64,000 nucleotides of DNA from Cynocephalus volans (lineage: Eukaryota > Chordata > Mammalia > Dermoptera > Cynocephalidae), in contig NC_084463.1 of the NCBI RefSeq assembly GCF_027409185.1, forward strand, positions 164,223,869-164,287,868, read 5' to 3'. Under the pieces are notes generated by a model that worked only from the letters and a program-made list of their open reading frames with translations, had not been told where the DNA came from and ran no database searches. Positions 11,658-23,497 of this stretch are shown here, piece after piece (position 1 is the first letter of the stretch; each line of letters opens with the position of its first letter). The position numbers were made by a program, and so were the translations under genes.

Positions 11658-13217
11658 GTGGTGCTTGCCTATTTCCTGAGCTGGTAGGAAGCCAGGGGTG
11701 TGGGTCCTGGTGCATAGGAACCAGGGCAGGGGGCGGTAGGTAAGGCTTCACCATCTCAGCATGACTGGTGTGGGGCCAGGTCATTCTGTCCTGTACACCA
11801 CAGAAAGTTTAGTGGCATTCCTGGCCTGTACCCTCTAGATGACAGTAGAACCACTGGTGTGACAACCAAGACTGTCTCCTGGCGTTGCCAAATACCCCAG
11901 TGGGGGGTGAGATTCACCCAGGACCATGTTATGTTCCAGCTGGGAGCAAGTCCAGACCACGGGATAAGAAGTGGGAAGGGGCCATGTGCACCTGGGGCTC
12001 CTAAGAAGAGTGCAGTTGGCTAGCTGGGCGAGCCTCTGCCACCCTATGTGAGCAGCTTCTGGCCTCAGCATCGATCAGGATGGCCCCCGCCGCCTTTCTC
12101 CAGTGTGCCCTCCCAGGTTATTTGCAGACAGGAAAGTAAACAGAGCCAGAACTTGTTAACCCCCTCCTGGCGCAGACTGCTGATTGCTGTGGCTGAATCA
12201 TGGTCTTTAGGTGCCACCAAGCTCAGGGAGAACAAAATGTGGTGTCAGGGCCACCGTCTGGGGCACTGGGGACCTGGGAGGCCTCGTTGTACACCAGTGA
12301 TGTTCACCTCTGCATTTCAGATGCATGTGATGTCTTTCCAAACCCTGAGGTGGGTGGCAGGAGCACCCTGGGATGGTGTCAGCAGACCCTGGTCTCAGCT
12401 CCGCGGGGCCTTGGGGGCCCTGTGTGCAGCACAGGCTGATCGGTCCTCACCCTGAACAGCTGTCTACCACGCCAAGCAGAAGCCCAGGTCCTGTGCTAAG
12501 CATGGCCACATGTGAATTCACTGTGGCCTTTATAAAGCACCAACGGTGTACCCTCTCTGCTCTGCATGGCGGTCCTCTGGGAGGTCATGGTGGAGGTCAC
12601 CATGGTCGGTGTGTTGGTTCTCCTCAGGTACCGCACTCCTGGAAGGAAGGTGTGGCGTGCAGGAGGACTCCAGACCTCTGCAGGTCACCACCAGCCTCTT
12701 TATCCTGAGAGTGGGGCTCCAGGATCCTTCCTCATGGCAGCCCCGTGCTGGGTGGGTGGAGGAGCTTTACGGTGCTCCAAAAGGCCCCTAACAAGAGGTG
12801 GTATACAGCTAGAGCTCAAGGAACAGTTGCAGCCAGAGGCGGCGCCCTGTGGCCACTCTGAGGTGGCTTACCAGAGTCCAGCTCTGGACCATGATGACTA
12901 CCCAGCTCCCAGCAAGAGCCAGGTCCTCTGCCAGAGCTGGGGACAGAGCGAATCAACATCCCGGCACTCAGCCCACAGCCTCATTAATGCCCCTCTGCAG
13001 ATGACTTGAGTACAATGGGAGGCCTGTGCAGGTGGCTGTGACTGTGAGGGTGGGCCTGGTGCTTTTCCTTGTCTTAGGGGAGCAAGAGTAGCAGCTGCGG
13101 ATTGTATTAGGTCCAAGTTAGGATGGGAGGAGGATGCAGGGACAACTGCTTTGCCACACAAGGAAGATGAACACGCAAGGGAGGGTGTGGATGGGAGAAC
13201 TGGGTATAGAGACGACA
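11658..13217. other. Intergenic DNA downstream of CCND1
   Basis: This is unique-looking sequence between the CCND1 poly(A) site and the minisatellite. The ORFs are short, unrelated and lack family motifs. No clear transposon or RNA gene was recognised. Confidence 0.6.
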
Positions 13218-13219
13218 GG

Positions 13220-16205
13220 CCAGGGCAGAGTATCCACGTGGACCTGCGAGGAGAGGGGGCAGGGCAGGGTATACATGGGGACACAGAAGAGAGGGGACAG
13301 GGCAGGGTATACATATGGACAGAAAGAGGGGTCAGGGCAGGGTATACATGGGGACACAGAAGAGAGGGGTCAGGGCAGGGTATACATACGGACAGAAAGA
13401 GGGGGCAGGGCAGGGTATACATATGGACAGAAGAAGGGACAGGGCAGGGTATACATACGGACAGAAAGAGGGGTCAGGGCAGGGTATACATGGGGACACA
13501 GAAGAGAGGGGACAGGGCAGGGTATACATACGGACAGAAAGAGGGGTCAGGGCAGGGTATACATACGGACAGAAGAGGGGACAGGGCAGGGTATATATGG
13601 GGACACAGAAGATAGGGGACAGGACAGGGTATATATATGGACAGGAAGAGGGGACAGGGCAGGGTATACATATGGACAGAAGAGAGGGGTCAGGGCAGGG
13701 TATACATACGGACAGAAGAGGGGACAGGGCAGGGTATACATGGGAACACAGAAGAGAGGGGACAGGGCAGGGTATACATATGTACAGAAGAGGGGACAGG
13801 GCAGGGTATACATACGGACAGAAGAGGGGACAGGGCAGGGTATACATATGGACAGAAAGAGGGGTCAGGGCAGGGTATACATACGGACAGAAGAGAGGAC
13901 AGGGCAGGGTATACATGGGGACACAGAAGAGGGGACAGGGCAGGGTATACATATGGACAGAAGAGAGGGGTCAGTGCAGGGTATACATACAGACAGAAGA
14001 GGGGACAGGGCAGGGTATACATGGGGACACAGAAGAGGGGACAGGGCAGGGTATACATACGGACAGAAAGAGGGGTCAGGGCAGAGTATACATATGAACA
14101 GAAGAGAGGGGTCAGGGCAGGGTATACATATGGACAGAAGAGGGGACAGGGCAGGGTATACATATGGACAGAAGAGAGGGGTCAGGGCAGGGTATACATA
14201 CGGACAGAAAGAGGGGACAGGGCAGGGTATACATATGGACAGAAGAGAGGGGTCAGGGCAGGGTATACATATGGACAGAAGAGAGGGGTCAGGGCAGGGT
14301 ATACATATGAACAGAAGAGAGGGGTCAGGGCAGGGTATACATACGGACAGAAAGAGGGGACAGGGCAGGGTATACATATGGACAGAAGAGGGGACAAGGC
14401 AGGGTATACATGGGGACACAGAAGAGAGGGGACAGGGCAGGGTATACATATGTACAGAAGAGGGGACAGGGCAGGGTATACATACGGACAGAAGAGGGGA
14501 CAGGGCAGGGTATACATGGGGACACAGAAGAGGGGACAGGGCAGGGTATACATATGGACAGAAGAGAGGGGTCAGTGCAGGGTATACATACGGACAGAAG
14601 AGGGGACAGGGCAGGGTATACATGGGGACACAGAAGAGGGGACAGGGCAGGGTATACATATGTACAGAAGAGGGGACAGGGCAGGGTATACATACGGACA
14701 GAAGAGGGGACAGGGCAGGGTATACATGGGGACACAGAAGAGGGGACAGGGCAGGGTATACATATGGACAGAAGAGAGGGGTCAGTGCAGGGTATACATA
14801 CGGACAGAAGAGGGGACAGGGCAGGGTATACATGGGGACACAGAAGAGGGGACAGGGCAGGGTATACATACGGACAGAAAGAGGGGTCAGGGCAGAGTAT
14901 ACATATGAACAGAAGAGAGGGGTCAGGGCAGGGTATACATATGGACAGAAGAGGGGACAGGGCAGGGTATACATATGGACAGAAGAGAGGGGTCAGGGCA
15001 GGGTATACATACGGACAGAAAGAGGGGACAGGGCAGGGTATACATATGGACAGAAGAGAGGGGTCAGGGCAGGGTATACATATGGACAGAAGAGAGGGGT
15101 CAGGGCAGGGTATACATATGAACAGAAGAGAGGGGTCAGGGCAGGGTATACATACGGACAGAAAGAGGGGACAGGGCAGGGTATACATATGGACAGAAGA
15201 GGGGACAAGGCAGGGTATACATGGGGACACAGAAGAGAGGGGACAGGGCAGGGTATACATATGTACAGAAGAGGGGACAGGGCAGGGTATACATACGGAC
15301 AGAAGAGGGGACAGGGCAGGGTATACATGGGGACACAAGAGGGGACAGGGCAGGGTATACATATGGACAGAAGAGAGGGGTCAGTGCAGGGTATACATAC
15401 GGACAGAAGAGGGGACAGGGCAGGGTATACATGGGGACACAGAAGAGGGGACAGGGCAGGGTATACATACGGACAGAAAGAGGGGTCAGGGCAGAGTATA
15501 CATATGAACAGAAGAGAGGGGTCAGGGCAGGGTATACATATGGACAGAAGAGGGGACAGGGCAGGGTATACATATGGACAGAAGAGAGGGGTCAGGGCAG
15601 GGTATACATACGGACAGAAAGAGGGGACAGGGCAGGGTATACATATGGACAGAAGAGAGGGGTCAGGGCAGGGTATACATATGGACAGAAGAGAGGGGTC
15701 AGGGCAGGGTATACATACGGACAGAAGAGAGGGGTCAGGGCAGGGTATACATACGGACAGAAAGAGGGGACAGGGCAGGGTATACATATGGACAGAAGAG
15801 GGGACAAGGCAGGGTATACATGGGGACACAGAAGAGAGGGGACAGGGCAGGGTATACATATGTACAGAAGAGGGGACAGGGCAGGGTATACATACGGACA
15901 GAAGAGGGGACAGGGCAGGGTATACATATGGACAGAAGAGGGGACAGGGAAGGGTCTACATATGGACAGAAGAGAGGGGTCAGGGCAGGGTATACATACA
16001 GACAGAAAGAGGGGACAGGGCAGGGTATACATATGGACAGAAGAGGGGACAAGGCAGGGTATACATGGGGACACAGAAGAGAGGGGACAGGGCAGGGTAT
16101 ACATACGGACAGAAGAGGGGACAGGGCAGGGTATACATACGGACAGAAGAGAGGGGTCAGGGAAGGGTCTACATATGGACAGAAGAGAGGGGTCACGGCA
16201 GCGGG
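13220..16205. repeat. 3 kb minisatellite, 34-36 bp unit, about 85 copies
   Basis: Tandem units follow the pattern GTATACATAYGGACAGAAG then AGGGGACAGGGCAGG. Lengths are 34, 35 or 36 bp depending on the linker (AAGAGGGG, AAAGAGGGG, AAGAGAGGGG) and on an ATGGGGACACAG variant. The edges decay into degenerate units (GTATCCACGTGGACC at the left, GGTCTACATATGG at the right). No unit contains a stop codon in any + frame or in the usual - frames, so the array reads open in several frames and switches phase with unit length. This explains a 1042-codon + strand ORF and many - strand ORFs. It has no start context, splice support or codon bias. It is noncoding tandem DNA, probably length-polymorphic. Confidence 0.97.
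13971..15980. repeat. Higher-order repeat blocks (about 600 bp and 210 bp) within the minisatellite
   Basis: A variant TCAGTGCAGG recurs at 13971, 14572, 14782 and 15381, with spacings of 601, 210 and 599 bp. A second variant, CAGAGTATACATATGAACAG, recurs at 14082, 14893 and 15492. It sits 111 bp after the first marker each time except at 14572. Blocks of about 17 units were therefore copied as a whole, and a block of about 6 units was duplicated once more. Confidence 0.85.
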
Positions 16206-18060
16206 GCATCACAGCGAGGAGGCCCTGAGTGGGACAGAGGAGCTTCACAAGCAGATACATAGAGTGGTTGGGCCCTGTGTGAGAGGTCACGATGGCTCCC
16301 ATGTCCCTGTCTGTCTACCTTGGCATCTGTGATGCCCAAGTGCTGCTGGTCTGTGAGCCCCTTCCCTTGGTAGGCAGCCAGACCCAAGACGTTGTCTGCC
16401 CACTCAAGGCCACTGGTCCCAACTCTCAAACTCAACCGAGGTCACCCCAGGCACCTGCGACCCGTCTGGGATGTAGTGAAGTCCCTGATTCCTTTTGGGG
16501 GGATTGTCCACTGCATTCATAGAGTGACAGTGAAGACCAGGCTGTGAGGATCTTCAGAGAGAAGGTCTTCGAGCAGTCACCTGTCACTGCTGACGTCTTC
16601 TCCGAAGCCTGAACACCTGTTCTCACCTGGCCCCACAGCCCCCACGTACTCCCAGGGTCCTTGCCTTGTCCCTGCAGCCAGGCAGCCCCCATCCACTCCT
16701 GCCCCCTGCCCCAAATCCCCCGGGGCTTCTTGTCTCTTTGCAGCTACGACCAAGGTCCCTGGGCCCTGGCTCCAACTCCCCTGATCTGGATGTTTCTGCC
16801 CATTGGCTGGTGACATTCAGGCTGCTGCAAGCCGCCGGTTCTGTGCTGGTCCCCCACCTTGGGCCTGCAGTGCCCTTCATTTCTGCTGCCCCTCTAGAGG
16901 CCTTTCTGAGGACTCCCTGCCCCATGCCCAGGCCTGCAGCTCTGGGAGTCCAGGATGGCTATGCCGGGGCCTTTCCTGCCTAGGCTGTGAGCCCCTGGGG
17001 GACGGAGGTCTCACGATTCCACTCTGCCCCCCTGCTCCCACCCTGGCACAGTGGGTGCTGAGAAGTGCAGCAGAATGGTGCCACTCCCTGCAGACTGCCT
17101 CCATGGCCAGGAGGGTCAAGGGCCTCCCTGGGGGCCCAGGCAGCATCATGACAAGGGGCGGAAGGCCTGAGGACGCAGAGGGGAGGCCAGGCCGAGAAGA
17201 CCAGGCACACGCACCACACTTCAGGGACAAAGAGCGGCTGGGGCTGCCTGTTGCAGAGGTGGGCAGTGCCCATGGGACTCGGGAGGCTTCCACAGGCCCA
17301 GCAGCAGTGGCCGGTCTCCCTCCACTCCCTTCAAGCCGCCCACCCACCATGTGACTTTCCTCAGTCCCCAGGAAGCAGAGCCGTCAGAGCCTCGTGGCAT
17401 CGGGGCCTGGCCTCTGCCTCTGGTGGGGGACGGCTGTGCCACCCCCTTCCACCCTCTGCATCAGTGCTCACACCCCAAGGTCAGTCCGAAAAGCCACACT
17501 GTAGCGTGGCCCTCCAAGGGCAGCCTGTGCGCAGCGGAGGTGTGGGGTGTGTGTCCCACACGCTGGGCCGGTCTTTCGCAGCCACAGGGCTCTGTCATCC
17601 CAGGAATGTCTTTGATCAAGAGTTTATGCAAGAGGGGGAAAGAAAGCCCAGGACCTCTAATCCGTTCCCACAGTCCCCTTGCCCGCTGGGGCCCCACAAG
17701 CCCAGCGCCACACCACCGGGCTGGAGCAGACAATAGCAGGCGGACGGGTGGGCGGGCAGCTCCGGGGCCGCTGGCCTTGGGGCCCACATCCGGGGGCATT
17801 GTCACCGCCACTCACAGGGCACACAAGGAGGACCGGGGAGGAGCAAATACAGAGCCCTCTGCCGAGGCGGCTTCAGTGGGCCCTGAGCCCATCAAAGATG
17901 GTGGGGTCCCTTAACCCTTTTCATTCTCACCTGGCGGCAGCTGGGACGAGCCTCTCAACTGCAGCCACTCGAAGAGCCGAGTGGTCTAACCCCAGATCGC
18001 CCCATGTCTGGGCCCCAGCCCCTCCAAGCACATTGGGCGGTCTTCCTTCTCTTTGTTTAA
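16206..18060. other. Intergenic GC-rich unique sequence
   Basis: This is ordinary GC-rich DNA right of the minisatellite. Open frames on both strands have low-complexity Pro/Gly/Ser-rich translations without recognisable domains. No gene or repeat is identified. Confidence 0.5.
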
Positions 18061-18069
18061 TCACAATGG

Positions 18070-18195
18070 GATAAAGGCAGCTGAAGTTTACTGAGCATGT
18101 ACTGAGTACCAGGCATTGTGCTTAACGGTGACATAGTTTCTCCCCAAATCTTGAAGCAGCCCTGTGGGGACATACACTGGTAAGTGGGACAGACG
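18070..18195 (-). repeat. MIR-like SINE fragment (antisense)
   Basis: The text TTTACTGAGCATGTACTGAG, followed by a CAGGCATTGTGCTTAAC-type segment, resembles the reverse complement of the MIR 3' half. It is old and diverged. Confidence 0.5.
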
Positions 18196-18289
18196 CGGCC
18201 CTGGCTCCCGGAGCCAACATTCTCACAGGTGCAATTCTTGCCATCTTCCAGGTCAAGGGTCCGCAGATTTCTCCATAAATGGCCAGATA

Positions 18290-18480
18290 GGGAATTTCCA
18301 GGCTTTGAGGCCACGTGTTTTCTGTTGCAACTCGACTCTGTTGTCATGGCAAGCAAGCAAACTCTGATGTTATGTAAACAAACAAGTGAGGATGTGCACC
18401 AATAAAGCTTTATTTACAAAGACAGGCAGCAGGCTATATTTGGGCTGAGGGTGGGTGTTTGCTGACTCCTGCTGTAGCTG
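18290..18480. repeat. Probable DNA-transposon relic (hAT-like)
   Basis: The segment with AATAAAGCTTTATTTACAAA and CAGGCAGCAGGCTATATTTG resembles a common mammalian MITE text (TTTATTTACAAAAACAGG and GGCCAGATTTGGCC). The family name is not certain. Confidence 0.4.
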
Positions 18481-18865
18481 GGTAAACCGAGTCTCAGGGA
18501 GATGAAGTAACTGGGCCAAGACTGCACAGCTAGTACGTGACCATGCCTGCACTCCTCTGGGGCCTGGTGGCCGAAGCCTGCACGCCTGTCATTTGGGTTG
18601 GCTGCCTCACAGAGAAGAAAATGCACAAAGCCTTTACTGGATTTTTTCACCCAAAGGCTGGGCGCACAACTTGGGCTCCCCCTGGTCCAAGGCTTCCCGT
18701 TGGCAGCCCCTGCAGTCAGGGTCGTGTCTGTGTCCCCTGCCCTACAGAAGGCAGCCAGGTAGGCAGGTGGATGTCAGAGGGCAGCCAATCGTTGTCTGAA
18801 AAGAAAACTCACACACATGTATGCTTGCCTTGCACTCATGTTTTAGGGTAAAAGACCCAGGGCTG

Positions 18866-19138
18866 GATCTCAGCTCTGCAGCTCTCAGGCTGTGCAGCTT
18901 CACTTCTCTGAACCTCAGTTTTCTCATCTGTAAAATGAGGATAACCTGCAAGACCGTGAGCCTTTGATGGGGGTCCTCTCCGTCTTGATGTGTCTTCGGT
19001 GTCTATGACAATTCCCTGCACAGAACAGGGTCTTGACACACGAGGGGATTCTTTCTGGGGTGTCACGAGGATTGAATGGCTCAATGTGTAGGGAGCACTT
19101 AGCACAGAGCCTGGCACGCAGTGATCGCTCAGTACACG
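18866..19138 (+). repeat. MIR SINE
   Basis: CTCAGTTTTCTCATCTGTAA, a downstream GAGGATTGAATGGCTCA and AGAGCCTGGCACGCAGTGAT follow the MIR consensus order, with extra sequence in the middle. Confidence 0.75.
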
Positions 19139-20404
19139 TCCTCGTCATCTCATCATGATAATTACAACCTCAGCCATGCATCTTGGACAGCAGCTGTCTG
19201 GGTGGTGGCCTCGAAGCCATGCTTGCTTCCCTCCTTTGGCTCATCAAGTAGACAGTTCCTGATTTTCTTGCCAGCAACGACTCCCTTTCCTGGTACTGAC
19301 AGCACCCAGACTTTGCTCTGGGGACTGACCATTCCAGCTCCAGGTCAGGCCCTGATAGACTCCAATCCAACACACATCTGCACCCGTGGGAAGAGCAGTA
19401 GGCTCAAGGATGAGTGTGAAATCTAATGGAGCCAACGAGACTTGGGGAGACATATTCTGGGGCTTCTGGAAAAGACAGTGATTTCCCCTCTTTCTCAGGC
19501 CTCCTGGCAACACATTGTAAGCGTGGGACTGGTGTAGCTCTTCTGCTGCCCTAGAGGGGCTTTGGTGAGCAGAGGGGATAACATGCCTCCAGACAAGCTG
19601 CTGGGTCAAGCCTCTCCTGAAGTCATCTCCCTTTTAGTCCAGGAGCCAATCCTTGTCCTTTATTAGGTCAGTTTGACAAGGGCTCTGTGCCATTTAGTTT
19701 TCAAAGATCCTTAATTGTTATAGAATATATGCATTTTCTACCTTTTCTAGATTTAACATGTATTACTAATACAAAACAATAGGAACCACTGACAAAGTTA
19801 CTGTTTGATCCTGGGTTTTTAACATGTCTGTCTTGCTTGGCTGGGAGCTCACAGAGTCAGGGAATGACTCATCTCTGGACCACCAGTGTCCAGCACTGAG
19901 AAACCTCAGAAGGTATGTGCAAAATTGCTCTTCCTGAAGGGAGGAGGTCCTCAGTGCTCCTGGCCAGGTCCCTCTTCCACTGCAGGCTGTGTGTGTGCAG
20001 AGCACACATGTGACCAAACTGACTTGCAGAAACTGCCCAACCACATCCATCTCCCAGTCCCAAGATACAAGGCCAGATGGCACCTGCAGGGGCTGAGACC
20101 AGGGAGAGGCTCGAGACAGGCAGACCCCGTCTCAGTCGCATGTGCAGGGCAGCTGAGCCCCCCAGAAAGCAGCAGCCTCTTGGGGGAGGGACCAAGTGGG
20201 CTCCCGGTGCCCACTTGGTGAGATAGCATGCTTCCGGGTGGAGGTGCCCCTGCCATGGCTCCTCAGTGGTGGCGAGGCCAGGGGAGCTGAGGCCAGTGCC
20301 TCGAGCAGCCCTGCACGTCTGGCTGGGGAGGGTTTGGGTTGCGTGCGTGCAGCACGCGCACCCTGCAGGTGGACAGTCTGCAGCCAGAAGGCGAGGGGTC
20401 TCAG

Positions 20405-20795
20405 CATAGCGAATTATCACAAACGAAGCAACTTAAGACCACGGCAGTTTATTCTCACAGTTCTGGAGGCTGGAGTGTGAAACTCGGCTGTTGGCAGGGC
20501 CCCACTCTCTAGCACCTGGTGGTCTCTGGCCATCCTTGGCTTTCTTTGGCTTGTAGCTGCATAACTCCAGTCCGCCTCCATCTTCCTGTGGCCACCTTCC
20601 CTCTGCATACCTGTGTCTTCACATGGCCTTCTTTCTCTGCACGTCTCCTCCCGTTCTTAAAAGGACACTAGTCATATTGGATTAAGGGCCTACCCTCCTC
20701 TAGTACAACCTCATCTTAATGCACACTTAATTAAATCTGCAAAGATCCTATTTGCAAATAAGTTCACATTCACAGGTACCAGGGGCTAGGACTTC
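20405..20795 (-). mobile_element. MLT1-type (MaLR/ERVL) solo LTR, antisense
   Basis: CAGTTTATTCTCACAGTTCT, then GGAGGCTGGAG, TCATATTGGATTAAGGGCC and TTTGCAAATAAGTTCACATT follow the reverse complement of MLT1-like LTRs. No internal retroviral sequence flanks it. It is an ancient copy. Confidence 0.75.
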
Positions 20796-21209
20796 AACGT
20801 TTCCTTTTACCAGCCACAAAGAAAGAGTTATGGAAAAGTTCATGAGCCAGGAGCAACTTTCCTTCTTGGAAAATTAATCTGAGAGGCCCCACCTGAGCCA
20901 CTGGCCACCTCAGTTTGCAGGATGACCAAGCCTGTCGGAGCCGGTTCCTCATCTGTAGGACTCCGGTGTCCTGTGAAGAGGCACTGAACATGGTGCCCCA
21001 TTTCTCTCTGATAAATCATAGGAGCTCAATGGCTTCCGCTTCCTGAGTTACAAACCAGGTCCTCACTTCATCCAGAAAGGAAAATAGCTGTGGGAATTAG
21101 GATGAAGTCCTGTGCCAATCACAGTTTTTGGTATCTCCAGGTTACATCATGTTTTCAGCTGGGGTGGAAGAGAATTCTCCACGGTGTCATGAGGTCAAAT
21201 GAAAGCTCA

Positions 21210-21430
21210 CAATGTGCAGTGTGAAGACCACCTCCTCCAGGAAGCCTTCCCTGCCCACTTTCTCATTCCTTGATTCCCTGGGCAGAGCTGAACACCCCAC
21301 CTCACCTCTGGGCTTCCCAAGTGCCACATACATCCCTGGGTGAGACCTGCTCACAGGGTCTGGGGCGGCAGTCGCTGCCTCTCCTATAGGCAGCCAGCAC
21401 AGGTCCTTTCCCATAAATCCATCTGTCTTT
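21210..21430 (+). repeat. LINE-2 3'-end fragment
   Basis: CCTCCAGGAAGCCTTCCCTG followed by a cysteine/serine-poor CT-rich stretch matches the well-known L2 3' end. It is diverged and lacks ORF2. Confidence 0.6.
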
Positions 21431-22104
21431 GCCTTCAGCTGCTAGATGCAAGACTGGTTACAATGACAGGCTACAACTAACAGGAAAACGAGGCTCCATT
21501 TTGGCTGAAGAGACATTCCTAAAAAGCTGGCTTCAGGGAGGAAGTTATGTTAGCAAACCGCTCAGGCCCTGCTGTGCCTCAGCAAGCCTGAGGCTGGCCA
21601 CCTGCTGCCACCATCGGCACGTCACCCAGTGGGGCCCCAGTGTCTCCACCTGCAAAGTGAGGGAAGCAGCCCTGCCTCACTGCATTAGTGGACAGTTCAG
21701 TGACACGAGGATGGGAAAGTTCTGGCCACCAGCTGCCACTCAGTAAACAGGACTTCTTATCCCTTCCTCCAAGTCTCATTTTCTTACCACTCGGTGGAGA
21801 AAAGCAAAGTTCTAAGGGATGAATGAGAAATAAAGAAAAAGTAAAATGGGGCCGTGTTTTAGGAGAGTGGCTTGGCCTTTAGTGCAACATTTCTCTGTGG
21901 CCACCATGGTGATGGTGACCGTGTAATTCAAGAATGGAAGCTTCAGTAGAGGACTGATTAATCTTGCTTATGCCCAACTGCTAACATCCTAAAAAAACAA
22001 AATGAAGGAACTTCAGCTTGTATGTGAAATGCCTTTCTTCTCTCCTGAGTCCCAAGCTAACAGCCTGTCCCAGCAGCCACAGACAGGGTGGCTGCTGCAG
22101 GCTG

Positions 22105-22459
22105 AGCCATGTCCCCACCAAATTCATGTTGAAGCACTCACACCCCATACCTCAGAATGTGAATGTATTTGGAGCAATGGTCTTTAAAGAGTCAATTAAG
22201 TCAAAATGAGGACATTAGGGTGGGCCTTAATGCAACCTGACTGGTGTCCTTACAAGAGATTAGGATACAGACATACAGAAGGACGACCATGTGAGGACAC
22301 AGGGAGAAGACGGCACCTGCAAGCCAAGGAGAGAGACCTCAGCAGGAAGCAACCCCGCCCACACCTTGATCTCGGACTTCCTGACACTAGGACTGTGGGA
22401 CGTCTGTTACGTCACCAGTCTGTGGTACGCTGTAATGGCAGCCCTAGGAAACTAATACA
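22105..22459 (+). mobile_element. MLT1-type (MaLR/ERVL) solo LTR, sense
   Basis: CAAATTCATGTTGAAGCACT, CTGGTGTCCTTACAAGAGAT, CCATGTGAGGACACAGGGAG and a GGCAGCCCTAGGAAACTAAT end follow the MLT1 LTR from start to finish. It is a solo LTR. Confidence 0.8.
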
Positions 22460-22639
22460 GTGTGACACAAAATATGGTAGGAGCTCCTGACAGAAAAGAG
22501 AAGCAGGCCAAAGCCTTGGGAAACCTACCTGAAGGGATGAAATCCAACCCAAAGAGCTCCCACACTCAAGGCCAGTCTGGACAGAGGTTAATATACCCAA
22601 GACAACAAGCTGGACAGGATGGGATTGATGGGATTGGGG

Positions 22640-23090
22640 AGACAGCAAGCAGGACACTTTTGTCTGCAAATGATGGAAACCCAACCCAAGTGGCCTTGAG
22701 TGCCTGGGGCCCTGGGGCATTTGGCAGCTCCCAGAGCATGAAGTCTATAGGTGAGGAGGTTCAGGGATTGGGAGTACAGTGGCTGGGCGAGACGTGGGAC
22801 CAGGCTCTCCCTGGTACTCTCTGCCATGCTCAGGTGTGGCTTTATCCACAGCCGGGTGCAGACTGCCTGTAGCAGCTGCAGGTGTCACATCCCTCCCAAT
22901 GGGATGACATCCCAAACAGACAGCACCTCTTTCTTAGGAATGACACAACTCTTCCTGGAAACCCCCAGAAGACTTCTATTAACATCTTGTTACCCAGAGA
23001 GGAGACAGGCTCATTCCTGACCCAACTGCTGACGATGGCATCACCTGGGTAGAATGGGAGCAACTGTTAGAGCGGGCTCTGTCCATACCG
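22640..23090. repeat. Possible ancient interspersed repeat, family unknown
   Basis: The segment around GCAAATGATGGAAACCCAAC and the later CCTCCCAATGGGATGACATC has the feel of an old LTR or MER element shared with other loci. I cannot name it with confidence. Confidence 0.25.
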
Positions 23091-23491
23091 TCATCTGGGA
23101 ACCCTGTCTAGGATCCTGGAAACTGGCTCTAGTCCTCCAGAAAGGGGCCAGGCAGGCACAGGTCAAGTCCAGCGTCCAGGAATCCTGAAGATGATCGATG
23201 AGGTAGCTGGGGCTCCGTGTGACAGCAAGCAGAAGAGGAAGCGGCAGCCTGCTGCTCAGAGCCCTGACACCTGACCAGTTCCCGACATGACAGGAGCCAT
23301 TCTCTCGCAGCAGCTCTTTCTGCCTGGTGTTGAGAAGACGCATGGGCGGAACCGTAACAGAAAGCTACCCTGCTTTGATCCGGTGCATGCTGTCCTTTGT
23401 ACCCAGATCCCACATGCCTTGGAGTAAAGAGTGAACTGGCTGAATATTGTTACATAAGGTCCCAGACAGCCTTTTGCTTTAAAATATGTTG

Positions 23492-23497
23492 TTTATT
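23492..23497 (-). terminator. LTO1: Candidate LTO1 poly(A) signal AATAAA
   Basis: The reverse strand reads GAGAAAAAAATAAACAACAT. It is the first canonical AATAAA found downstream of the LTO1 stop codon. No direct evidence for cleavage is available. Confidence 0.35.

Noticed and set aside
13220-16205. CRISPR-like regular repeat array
   Set aside because: Repeats abut with no unique spacers and the host is a mammal.
13134-16262. 1042-codon open frame on the + strand, with large - strand frames over the same DNA
   Set aside because: It is entirely minisatellite. The unit lacks stops in all frames, the peptide cycles between frames, and both strands are equally open.
20132-20407. Overlapping frames near 20.2 kb
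   Set aside because: All three phases are open in GC-rich DNA, with no start context, splice sites or recognisable motif.
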